NCBI RefSeq assembly: GCF_001422815.1 | Contig: NZ_LMMP01000049.1 | Location: 126,851 to 190,850, forward strand | Reading direction: 5' to 3' | Origin: Methylobacterium sp. Leaf91 | GTDB taxonomy: Bacteria > Pseudomonadota > Alphaproteobacteria > Rhizobiales > Beijerinckiaceae | Length of the DNA: 64,000 nt | Shown: piece by piece, positions 43,585 through 51,051 of the stretch | How the letters are laid out: every line of letters starts with the position of its first letter | How positions within the stretch are numbered: position 1 is the stretch's first letter | Notes under the pieces: model-generated | The model's input: the letters and a program-made list of their open reading frames with translations, nothing else | Told to the model about the DNA's origin: nothing | The model's database searches: none | Position numbers and translations under genes: made by a program

Positions 43585-44471
43585 TCGGCATCCGCCGTTG
43601 CGATCAAATCGAGCAGCGCGTCGGCGGCCCGGCTGCGGTAGCGCTCCTTGTGGCGCAGTACCCGGAACGGCCGGCTCGGCAGGGCGAACGCCGCCCGTAC
43701 CAGGGTCCCGGCTCGAAGCGCTGCGGCGACCACGGTCTCGGACAGCACGGCGGCCCCGCCCCCGGCCTCGACGGCGGCGCGGACCGCCTCGTTCGAGGGC
43801 AATTCGAGTGTGACTTGGAGTTGAGCCGCAGCGAGGCCGGCCGCACCCAGCGCCGCCTCAAAGGCCGAGCGGGTTCCCGATCCCCCCTCGCGCAGCACCC
43901 AGTCGGCCCCGGCGAGGTCCTTGGGTTCAAGGGCGGTCGCTCCGGCGAAGGGATGGCCTGGGGCGACCACGAGGACGAGCTGGTCATGAGCAATGGTGGT
44001 GCTCGCGAGCGTCGGGTCGTCCAGCGCCCCCTCGACGAAGCCGAGTTCGGCCTGCCCGGCGCGGACCGCATCGGCAGCGTCGGTGGTGTTGCCCACCGCC
44101 AGCCGGATGGCGATCTCAGGGTAGGCCCGGCGGAAGGCGACAAGGTGGCGCGGCAGCCAGTCGCTGGCGATGGTCTGGCTGGCGTAGAGGGCCAGCGTCC
44201 CGCGTCGCATGCCGCTGAGGTCGGCGAGCACCAGCTCGGCGGCCTCGGCCCGGGCGAGCACCGCGCGGGCCTCGACGAGGAACACGCGTCCCGCCTCGGT
44301 CAGCTCGATCCCGCGGCCGACCCGATGGAACAGCTTGGTCGCGTGTCGTCCCTCGATATTGGCGATCGCCGTGCTGACCGCCGACTGCACGAGGTTCAGC
44401 GCCTCGGCAGCCCGGGTTACGTGCTGCCGCTCGGCCACCGCCACGAAGATGCGGAGTTGGTCGAGGGTCAT
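43581..44471 (-). CDS. LysR-type transcriptional regulator
   Basis: A standard 296-residue LysR protein. The winged helix-turn-helix occupies residues 1-60 (MTLDQLRIFVAVAERQHVTR then EALNLVQSAVSTAIANIEGR), and the effector domain follows (LALYASQTIASDWLPRHLVA). By position it probably controls the sulfite genes: YeiH-type exporters elsewhere are paired with the sulfite-responsive LysR YeiE, and matching dyads lie at 38457-38502. It overlaps both the anti-sigma gene upstream and the DUF202 gene downstream by four bases, unusual for a LysR gene, which is normally autonomous. Confidence 0.92.
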   Translation of the reverse strand: MTLDQLRIFVAVAERQHVTRAAEALNLVQSAVSTAIANIEGRHATKLFHRVGRGIELTEAGRVFLVEARAVLARAEAAELVLADLSGMRRGTLALYASQTIASDWLPRHLVAFRRAYPEIAIRLAVGNTTDAADAVRAGQAELGFVEGALDDPTLASTTIAHDQLVLVVAPGHPFAGATALEPKDLAGADWVLREGGSGTRSAFEAALGAAGLAAAQLQVTLELPSNEAVRAAVEAGGGAAVLSETVVAAALRAGTLVRAAFALPSRPFRVLRHKERYRSRAADALLDLIATADAE

Positions 44472-45277
44472 GGTTGCCGCGGCGGAACCGGCAATCCACG
44501 GACCTGCGCGTCAACCGCCTGCGCGACGGTCAAAAGCCGCGCTTCGTCGGTGCGACCGGTGACGACGTAGGACATGCCGCCATCGACCCAGGAGAAGGCG
44601 GCGACGTCGCCCTCGCGGGCGAAGCGGAACACCGTGCGGCCATCCGCATCGCCTACGCGGCTGTAGAGCGTCAGCCGGGTGCCGTGATCGTCATCGTACA
44701 TCAGCATCGCGGCGGATTCGGAACCCGCCGGCAGCAGCCGGCCCCCCATCAGGCGGAAGCCGTAGGCCGTGAGGTCGGGGGTGGTCACCGCCCGGCCGAG
44801 GCGCTTCGAGAGCCACGTCACGAGGTGTGGCTTCTCATCGGCGCGCACCTCCACTGGATGCACCGCCTCGACCACGTAGGTGCGGAAGGCCGCCACCGCG
44901 TCGTCGGTCGCCGGCTCGGTTCGCGCGAGCGTGACCGTGGGTACCTGCCGCGCGGCATGGCCGAACCAGCCGGCGGCACCGCCAACCGCGAGGCAGAGCA
45001 CGGCCGCAGCCGCGACCGGAAGCCAGCGCCCGGTTATCGGGCGATGTCGCGAGCGGATGTTGGCCACCCGGAGCCGCGCCGGGATCGCCTCCTCGGCGAT
45101 CGGCGCGAGGCGGGCACGCAAGCGCTCGCGCAGGGCGCGATCCGCCGAGACCTCGGCCGCCCGCGCGGGGTTTCCCCTGAGCCATGCCTCGACCAGTGCC
45201 TGCCGCTCCGGTTCGAGACGACCGTCGATCAGGCCGTGCAGGTCGTCCTCGCCGACCGGGCGTGGATCCCCGCTCAT
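44468..45277 (-). CDS. Membrane anti-sigma factor
   Basis: This 269-residue protein has a cytoplasmic N-terminal part (EDDLHGLIDGRLEPERQALV then EAWLRGNPARAAEV) of the type that binds ECF sigma factors, one membrane helix (RWLPVAAAAVLCLAVGGAAG) and a periplasmic domain that may sense the signal. It lacks the His-x3-Cys-x2-Cys zinc motif of the ZAS class. It overlaps the sigma gene by four bases, the standard arrangement, and lysR by four at its other end. Confidence 0.88.
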   Translation of the reverse strand: MSGDPRPVGEDDLHGLIDGRLEPERQALVEAWLRGNPARAAEVSADRALRERLRARLAPIAEEAIPARLRVANIRSRHRPITGRWLPVAAAAVLCLAVGGAAGWFGHAARQVPTVTLARTEPATDDAVAAFRTYVVEAVHPVEVRADEKPHLVTWLSKRLGRAVTTPDLTAYGFRLMGGRLLPAGSESAAMLMYDDDHGTRLTLYSRVGDADGRTVFRFAREGDVAAFSWVDGGMSYVVTGRTDEARLLTVAQAVDAQVRGLPVPPRQP

Positions 45278-45783
45278 TTCACCCTCCTCAACAAGCCGGT
45301 TCGGCCCGTTTCCAGAAAACTTCGCATCCGCTCCCGGGCTCGGCTTAACCGCGACATCACCGTGCCCAGCGGTACTCCGAGCACCTGCGCCGCTTCCGCA
45401 TAAGACAGATCCTCGACCGCGACGAGCAGTAGCACTGAGCGCTGCTCCTCGGGCAGGGCGTCGAGTCCGGTGAGCACGTCGCGTGCCCCCATAACGGCCT
45501 CGGGGTCGGCACCCGGATCGGGCACCTGCTCCAAAGCCTCAGCGCCGACATCGATGCCGCGCCGGCCCCGGCGTCGAACAGTGCCGAGGAACAGGTTGCG
45601 CTCGATCGTGAACAGCCAGGCTCGCAGGTCGCCGTCGCGGCGACGTCCGGACCAGCCGGACAACGCCCGCTCCAACGTGTCCTGGACGAGGTCATCCGCC
45701 GCTTCGCGGTCCCGCAACAGTGCGACTGCGTAGCGCCGCAACGCTGGGATCTGCGGTTCGATGAGGGCGGCGATCTCGTCCAC
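45274..45783 (-). CDS. ECF sigma factor
   Basis: A 169-residue group-IV sigma factor. Region 2 contains ALLRDREAADDLVQDTLERA and DLRAWLFTIERNLFLGTVRR; region 4 is LPEEQRSVLLLVAVEDLSYA, then EAAQVLGVPLGTVMSRLSRA. It is translated just ahead of its anti-sigma factor (four-base overlap) and 13 bases after a secreted-protein gene. It would direct transcription of this operon and a stress regulon; the trigger is not visible, though the neighbours suggest sulfite, oxidative or envelope stress. Confidence 0.93.
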   Translation of the reverse strand: MDEIAALIEPQIPALRRYAVALLRDREAADDLVQDTLERALSGWSGRRRDGDLRAWLFTIERNLFLGTVRRRGRRGIDVGAEALEQVPDPGADPEAVMGARDVLTGLDALPEEQRSVLLLVAVEDLSYAEAAQVLGVPLGTVMSRLSRARERMRSFLETGRTGLLRRVK

Positions 45784-45796
45784 GAGGCTTTACCGA

Positions 45797-46180
45797 TCAG
45801 GGCTTGGCGATGTGCCATGCACCGTTGAGGAATCCGTCGCCGGTGATGTCGCCGGGCTTCGTATCCTTGGCGAAGGTGTAGAGCGGCTTGCCCTTGTAGG
45901 CCCACTGCATCGTGCCGTCGTCCCGCGTCACCATCGTCCAGTCGCCACTAGCAGCCGAGCCGGAGGCGGCCATCAGGGCCGGCCAGTTGGCGGCGCAGGG
46001 GCCGTTGCACATCGACTTGCCGCCCATGTCCTTGTCGAAGGTGTAGAGGGTCATGCTCTTGGCATCGACGAGCGCCGGCCCCTTGGCAGTCTCGGCCGTC
46101 ATCGCAGGCGCAGCGGCCTGGGCGGCGGCGGCGGAGAAGGCGAAGGCCGCAAAGGCAGCGCGGATCAGCATGGTGTGCAT
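45797..46180 (-). CDS. Secreted repeat-domain protein (COG4315-like)
   Basis: A 127-residue periplasmic protein with a signal peptide (AAFAAFAFSAAAAQAAA). Two copies of a short repeat are visible, KSMTLYTFDKDMGGKSMCNG with CAANWPAL, and GKPLYTFAKDTKPGDITGDG. This is the secreted-repeat/lipoprotein_15 family often found in the same operon as ECF sigma/anti-sigma pairs. The function is unknown, although some members are linked to membrane or oxidative stress. It is the first gene of the five-gene run and probably a target of the sigma factor. Confidence 0.85.
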   Translation of the reverse strand: MHTMLIRAAFAAFAFSAAAAQAAAPAMTAETAKGPALVDAKSMTLYTFDKDMGGKSMCNGPCAANWPALMAASGSAASGDWTMVTRDDGTMQWAYKGKPLYTFAKDTKPGDITGDGFLNGAWHIAKP

Positions 46181-46718
46181 GAGTGAGGTCTCCCGCGGTC
46201 GACCATGACCGCATCGGGAGAGATGCCGAACGGGCGCGTCTATTCCACTGACACACGAAAAAGATTGGTGACGTCAGCGTGACCGCCGACTCGTCCTCAA
46301 CCACGGCATACGGCCGTCACCCAGGAGCAGTCAGAGGAATGATGCGGCGGCGTCACCACTCTGAAAGGCGGAGATCCGAGATCATGCCCTCGCACGGCGA
46401 GATCGACTGCAACGTCTGCTTTCGAGAGATACGTTGGCTTGCTCTTACGGCGTAGTTGGGTCGGAAGCGGACGGTATCAAGCGTCAGGTTTCGACCACTA
46501 GGCCTCGGGGTCGATATCCGACGTTTCAGGCCCTCCTCCACAGGGATCTCGGCGTGGATGCGACCATTGCGGGCAACAAAGGTGCGGGTTCTCCTTGGCT
46601 CGCCGCTCACCGCGGGGGAACGGGCGAGGATCCGAACGGGTTCTTCGGCTCTGCCGCATGAGGCGGTGAGTGTCCCGAGCCAGCAACCGTCAAGGGACCG
46701 ATCCAGGAGTTCGGGCGC
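46181..46718. other. Non-coding stretch between the sigma operon and the PAP2 gene
   Basis: About 540 bases. The part next to 46180 must contain the ECF-dependent promoter, and the part next to 46719 the PAP2 promoter. Long open frames on both strands cross the rest but look like composition artefacts. I see no RNA gene or repeat. Confidence 0.5.
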
Positions 46719-47465
46719 ATGAACCAGTCCTCTCCGTCCGCCCGTGCCGGTATCATGGCGCGCCTCGGCAAGCGGGAGATCGGTCTGCCCGTGACGCTGT
46801 TTTGCGTCGCCGCCCTCATCCTCGGGTTTGGTCTCCTGGCCGACAAGGTCATGGAGGGCGGCACGATGGGGTTCGACACCCGCGTCGCCCACTTCTTCCG
46901 TCCACCCGGCGCGGCTGGTCCGATTGGACCGGATTGGCTGCACGAGATGGCCCGGGACGTGACCTCCCTGGGCAGCATGGTGGTCCTCTGCTTCCTCATC
47001 GCGGCTGTGGCAGGGTACCTGCTCCTGATCCGCAAGCAGGGGGCCGCGGTCCTGGTGGTGGGATCGATCCTGGGCGGGACGGTCATCAGCTTCGGGCTGA
47101 AACTCCTCTTCAACCGGCCCCGACCCGAGATCCCCGGCGGCATCCAGGTGTTCACCGCCAGCTTCCCTAGCAGCCACGCCATGCTCTCCGCCGTGACTTA
47201 CCTGACACTCGGCGCCCTCATGACGCGCGTGGCGGCGGGCGCTCGCCTGAAGGCGTACTTCATGGGGCTGGCCGTCTTCCTCACGGTCGTCGTCGGGCTG
47301 AGCCGGGTCTATGTCGGGGTCCACTACGCGACCGACGTGCTGGCAGGCTGGTGCGTGGGGTCGGCCTGGGCGGTCCTGTGCTGGGTCGTGGCCCTCCAGC
47401 TTCAGCGACGCGGTCAAGTCGAGAAGCCCGACCATGTCGCGGGCGAGGCCGGCATCGAGGCATAG
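46719..47465 (+). CDS. PAP2-family phosphatase, PbrB-like
   Basis: A 248-residue inner-membrane lipid phosphatase with five to six helices. The three PAP2 motifs are intact: KLLFNRPRPEIPGG, FTASFPSSHAMLS and GLSRVYVGVHYATDVLAG. Such enzymes dephosphorylate undecaprenyl pyrophosphate or phosphatidic acid. In the Cupriavidus pbr locus a PAP2 protein (PbrB) releases phosphate that precipitates exported lead. Here it is convergent with lspA and the metal ATPase gene, the same set of functions, so a PbrB-like role is inferred. Confidence 0.88.
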   Translation: MNQSSPSARAGIMARLGKREIGLPVTLFCVAALILGFGLLADKVMEGGTMGFDTRVAHFFRPPGAAGPIGPDWLHEMARDVTSLGSMVVLCFLIAAVAGYLLLIRKQGAAVLVVGSILGGTVISFGLKLLFNRPRPEIPGGIQVFTASFPSSHAMLSAVTYLTLGALMTRVAAGARLKAYFMGLAVFLTVVVGLSRVYVGVHYATDVLAGWCVGSAWAVLCWVVALQLQRRGQVEKPDHVAGEAGIEA

Positions 47466-47612
47466 GACCCCATGCGCCGTTCTTCCTAAACGCATCCTCC
47501 GCCTGACTGAAGGGACGGACGCATCCCAGCATTCGTTCAATTAGCAGGACCGCATCGTCCATGCCTGCGGCCAGGCCGTTCGACCATTACGGGCACGACC
47601 GAAATGACGCCG

Positions 47613-48140
47613 TTAAGGGACCCGTAGGGCGGCCCGATCAAGCGGCGCTGGTGGTCTCGGCCCGCCCGGCTTGCCGACTGCCTCCCAAGCTATCAAGGCG
47701 GCCCCGAGGCTGATCCAGATATCGGCCATGTTGAAGGTGAACCAATGCACCTCCGCCGGGTGCAGGTCGAGGAAGTCCGTGACGCGGCCGTCCACCCATC
47801 GGTCGATGAGGTTTCCCAGTGCACCGCCGGTCATGATGGCGAAACCAACTCCTTCCGACGCTCCGGTCGCGCGGAATGCCAACCGGGCAACGTAGGCCGT
47901 CAGCATTCCCTGAAGCGCAAGAAGGACGACCAAGGACGTCGCGTCATGCGCCGGAAGCAGGCTGAAGCTGATGCCATGATTGAACGCGAGCCTGAGGTCG
48001 AGCATCGGCAGTACCGCGTGCACGGTTTCGTCGGAAAGCCTGTCGACCGCCAGCGCCTTGGTCCACAGGTCGGTGCCCGCCGCGGTCACAGCGATTACGA
48101 CGAGGGCGCCGAACCCGGCCCTTTCCCGTATGAGACGCAT
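47613..48140 (-). CDS. lspA: Lipoprotein signal peptidase LspA (PbrC-like copy)
   Basis: LspA cuts signal peptides from prolipoproteins in the inner membrane. The 175 residues have four helices and both catalytic blocks: GGALGNLIDRWVDGRVTDFL and FTFNMADIWISLGA, each with an active-site Asp. It lies 4 bases after the P-type ATPase gene, so it is co-transcribed with it. A dedicated lspA copy beside a PbrA-type ATPase is known as pbrC in lead-resistance loci. The cell's housekeeping lspA is presumably elsewhere. Confidence 0.93.
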   Translation of the reverse strand: MRLIRERAGFGALVVIAVTAAGTDLWTKALAVDRLSDETVHAVLPMLDLRLAFNHGISFSLLPAHDATSLVVLLALQGMLTAYVARLAFRATGASEGVGFAIMTGGALGNLIDRWVDGRVTDFLDLHPAEVHWFTFNMADIWISLGAALIAWEAVGKPGGPRPPAPLDRAALRVP

Positions 48141-48144
48141 CGGC

Positions 48145-50328
48145 TCAAGCCCGGAGCAGGCGAAGGGCGTTGGCCGTCACCAGGACGGTCGCCCCGGTAT
48201 CCGCCAGGATGGCCGGCCATAGCCCAGTGATGCCTGCGAGCGTCGTCACCAGGAACACGGCCTTGAGCCCCAGCGAGATGGCCACGTTTTGGTGGATGTT
48301 GCCGAGCGTCGCCCGGGACAGCGCCACGAGGGCGGCCACGTCCGATACCCGGTCGTTGAGGATGGCCGCGTCAGCCGTCTCCAGTGCCGCGTCTGTGCCG
48401 CCGCCCATGGCAATGCCGACGCTGGCGGAGGCGAGCGCGGGGGCGTCGTTGATGCCGTCGCCGACCATAGCGACCGGGCCGACCTCCTTCAACGCGCCGA
48501 TCTCGGCGAGCTTGTCGGCCGGCAGCAGGTCGGCCCGGACCGATAGTCCCAGGCCCTTGGCGATGGCCTCGCCGGTGCGCCGGTTGTCGCCGGTCAGCAT
48601 CACGCATTCGACCCCAAGCCGGCGCAGGGCCGCGACGCCGGCGGCCGCATCCTGTCTGGGCTCGTCCCGGACCGCCACGACGCCGAGCGCCTCTCCGTCC
48701 CGAACCACGACGACGGCGGTCTTGCCGGCTTCCTCAAGGGCCTGCACCGTCGCTTCCGCTTCCGGCGAGAGGCTGGCCAGCGTCGCGGCGTGGCGCGGGG
48801 ATGCCACCGCGACCGTGCGACCGGCGACCGTGGCCTGGACGGCCTTGCCGGGAACCGCACGGGCATCGCGTACGGGGCGCAGGGGGATGGCGTCGGCCTC
48901 CGTACGTTCGAGGATCGCACGAGCGATGGGGTGGCTCGATCCGGCCTCCACCGTCGCCGCGAGCCCGAGCAGGGTGCGATCCGTCATGTCCGGGGCAAAT
49001 GGGAGGACGTCGGTGACCCTTGGACGCCCTGCCGTGAGCGTCCCCGTCTTGTCGAACGCGACGGTACGCACCCGTCCGATGGTCTCCAGGGCGGCGCCGC
49101 CCTTCACCAGCAGTCCCCGCCGCGCTCCGGCGGCAAGACCCGAGGCGATGGCGGCCGGGGTCGAGAGCACGAGGGCGCAGGGGCAGGCGATGAGGAGCAA
49201 CGCCAGTCCGCGATAGATCCAGGTGCCCCAGTCGGCGCCGAGCAGCAGCGGCGGGCCAAGCGCCGCCAGCGCGGCGACCGCGAAGGCGACCGGGGTGTAG
49301 ACGGCGCTGAAGCGGTCGATGAACCGGGCGGTCGGCGACTTCGAAGCCTGCGCCTCCTCCACCATGTGCAGAATGCGGGCGACGGTGTTGTCCGACGGCA
49401 TCCGGGTGACCCTGACCTGCAGGGCCCCGTCCGCATTGACGCTGCCGGCATAGACGGCGTCCCCGACCTCCTTTGGCCGGGGCACCGATTCCCCCGTGAT
49501 CGGGGACTCGTCAAGGCTCGACGTGCCGTCCGTGACCTCGCCGTCCGCAGGGACGCGGTCACCCGGGCGCACCAGCACGGTTTGGCCGATCACCAGGGAG
49601 GCGGCCGCCACCTCACGCACGGCGCCGTCCCCCTCGACCAGGCGCGCCGTCTTCGGCACCAGGCCCACGAGGGCCTTGATGCCGGCCCGGGACCGGCCCG
49701 CCGCAAAGCCTTCGAGCATCTCGCCAACGGTGAAGAGGAGGACCACCACCGCCGCTTCCTCGGCGGCATGGATGGCGAGCGCCCCGATGGTGGCGACCGA
49801 CATCAGCATCTCGATGGAGAAGGGCGAGCCGTTGCGGGCGGCGGCGATGGCGCGGCGTCCGTAGAAGGCGAGACCCAGGAGCGCGCCGGGCCAGTAGGCG
49901 TATTCCCCGGCCAGCCCGGGCCGAACCGTCTGCAGGAGAAATCCGCTTGCGAACAGGACGGCGATGCCCAGCGCCAAAAGCCCCTTGCGGCTGCGCCAGG
50001 CGGGGGACTCCGCCTCCTCCTCGACGATGGCCGAGGCCGCGATGCCCGTTGCCTGTGAGCGGGCGAGGTCGGCCGCGGTCGGCAGGGACCCGACGCCATA
50101 GCCGAGCCCCGTGATCCGGTTCTCCAGGTCCGCCCTGGGTGTCGAGCCCTCGTCGAGCACGAGGTCGAGGACCTGGGCCGTGTAGTTCACGCGGACGTCG
50201 CGGACGCCGGGCATGCGGGTTACCGCTGTTTCGATCTTGGTCGCGCAGCTCGGGCAATCCATGCCCTTCACGCGGTAGCGCAGCGCGGCGCCTGCGGGGA
50301 CCGCTCCCGATGTTCCTGGCCCTGACAT
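48145..50328 (-). CDS. P1B-type heavy-metal ATPase (CadA/ZntA/PbrA type)
   Basis: This 727-residue pump exports divalent soft metals (Pb, Cd, Zn) using ATP. An N-terminal metal-binding domain holds MDCPSCAT (Cys25, Cys28). Then come the actuator TGES (278-281), the transport motif LLIACPCALVLST (Cys-Pro-Cys at 382-384), the phosphorylation site FDKTGTLT (Asp426) and the hinge MVGDGINDAPALA. Start MSGPGTSG at 50328. It is divergent from a MerR gene across a textbook MerR promoter and followed by lspA. Pb is favoured by the lspA/PAP2 partners, but Cd and Zn are likely substrates too. Confidence 0.95.
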   Translation of the reverse strand: MSGPGTSGAVPAGAALRYRVKGMDCPSCATKIETAVTRMPGVRDVRVNYTAQVLDLVLDEGSTPRADLENRITGLGYGVGSLPTAADLARSQATGIAASAIVEEEAESPAWRSRKGLLALGIAVLFASGFLLQTVRPGLAGEYAYWPGALLGLAFYGRRAIAAARNGSPFSIEMLMSVATIGALAIHAAEEAAVVVLLFTVGEMLEGFAAGRSRAGIKALVGLVPKTARLVEGDGAVREVAAASLVIGQTVLVRPGDRVPADGEVTDGTSSLDESPITGESVPRPKEVGDAVYAGSVNADGALQVRVTRMPSDNTVARILHMVEEAQASKSPTARFIDRFSAVYTPVAFAVAALAALGPPLLLGADWGTWIYRGLALLLIACPCALVLSTPAAIASGLAAGARRGLLVKGGAALETIGRVRTVAFDKTGTLTAGRPRVTDVLPFAPDMTDRTLLGLAATVEAGSSHPIARAILERTEADAIPLRPVRDARAVPGKAVQATVAGRTVAVASPRHAATLASLSPEAEATVQALEEAGKTAVVVVRDGEALGVVAVRDEPRQDAAAGVAALRRLGVECVMLTGDNRRTGEAIAKGLGLSVRADLLPADKLAEIGALKEVGPVAMVGDGINDAPALASASVGIAMGGGTDAALETADAAILNDRVSDVAALVALSRATLGNIHQNVAISLGLKAVFLVTTLAGITGLWPAILADTGATVLVTANALRLLRA

Positions 50329-50374
50329 GGCAAGCTCCGTCGACCCGGGCCTCGCGCCGAAGGGTCTGAGGCCC

Positions 50375-50405
50375 TACATGCACCCTGTAGCAACTACAGG
50401 GTCAA
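50375..50405 (-). promoter_or_regulatory. MerR-type promoter and operator of the metal ATPase gene
   Basis: On the minus strand TTGACC (-35) and CATGTA (-10) are separated by 19 bases, the overlong spacing MerR proteins correct by twisting DNA. Between them lies a perfect dyad ACCCTGTAG-CAA-CTACAGGGT (50382-50402). The regulator gene starts 8 bases further on, on the other strand. Confidence 0.88.
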
Positions 50406-50409
50406 GGCC

Positions 50410-50829
50410 ATGGCGCACGCACCCCCCATGACCATCGGCGACTTGGCCGCGGCGACGAACACCCGCGTCGAGACGATCCGGTGGTACGAGAAGGTGAAGC
50501 TCCTGCCGGCGCCGGAAAGGTCGGCGGGCAACTACCGTCTCTACGGTCCGGAGCACCTGCGCCGCCTGAGCTTCATCCGGCGGGGACGGGACCTCGGCTT
50601 CACGGTCGACCAGATCCGGGAGCTTCTCGCCATGGCCGACGACCGCGACCGGTCCTGCGCCGAGGTCGACACCATCGCCCGCGCCCACCTGGCGCAGGTC
50701 GAGCGCAAGCTGGCCGACCTGACCCGGTTGGCGCATGAGCTGCGCGACGTCATCGGTCAGTGCGGCTGCGGGTCCGTCGCCGACTGCCGCATCATCGAGG
50801 CTTTGTCTCCCCACGGGGATCCGTCCTGA
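50410..50829 (+). CDS. MerR-family metal regulator (PbrR/CadR/ZntR type)
   Basis: A 139-residue activator-repressor with the MerR DNA-binding domain (MTIGDLAAATNTRVETIRWY) and a dimerisation helix. The metal ligands are probably Cys83 (DDRDRSCAEVD), Cys118 and Cys126 (GQCGCGSVADCRIIEAL); the 35-residue distance between the first two matches CadR and PbrR. Cys120 is extra. It should bind the dyad at 50382-50402 and turn on the ATPase-lspA unit when Pb, Cd or Zn is present. Its last 73 bases overlap a convergent small gene. Confidence 0.93.
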   Translation: MAHAPPMTIGDLAAATNTRVETIRWYEKVKLLPAPERSAGNYRLYGPEHLRRLSFIRRGRDLGFTVDQIRELLAMADDRDRSCAEVDTIARAHLAQVERKLADLTRLAHELRDVIGQCGCGSVADCRIIEALSPHGDPS

Positions 50830-51041
50830 GGATGGATCGGCCCCGTCGGCATCAGGTGGAAGTGCGTCCTCCCGCCGATGTTGCAGAGGCAGTACAGAAG
50901 GTAGACGCAGGCCGGGATGGCGATGAGGGCCAGGGCGAACGCCCGGCCGGCCGCGCGACGGACGTGGGGCCTGACGCGGCGTCGGCGACGTGGGCCGCCG
51001 CCGCCCCAGTCGGCGATGGTTCGGGCGACCTTCTTGCTCAT
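50757..51041 (-). CDS. Small single-pass membrane protein after czcA
   Basis: The start at 51041 (MSKKVARTIADWGGGG) has a strong AGGAGG site six bases upstream and lies 10 bases after the czcA stop, so it belongs to the czcBA unit. A very basic stretch (PRRRRRVRPHVRRA) precedes one helix (AFALALIAIPACVYLLYCL). The C-terminal 50 residues include His pairs (GRTHFHLMPTG). Its 3' end overlaps the convergent merR gene by 73 bases. No family is recognised; an accessory to the pump is inferred. Confidence 0.65.
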   Translation of the reverse strand: MSKKVARTIADWGGGGPRRRRRVRPHVRRAAGRAFALALIAIPACVYLLYCLCNIGGRTHFHLMPTGPIHPQDGSPWGDKASMMRQSATDPQPH

Positions 51042-51051
51042 GCCGACCCTC

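Noticed and set aside
46353..47540. 395-codon minus-strand frame over the PAP2 gene
   Set aside because: The opposite strand encodes a PAP2 phosphatase with all motifs; this frame is low-complexity and its end outside PAP2 shows no recognisable motif.
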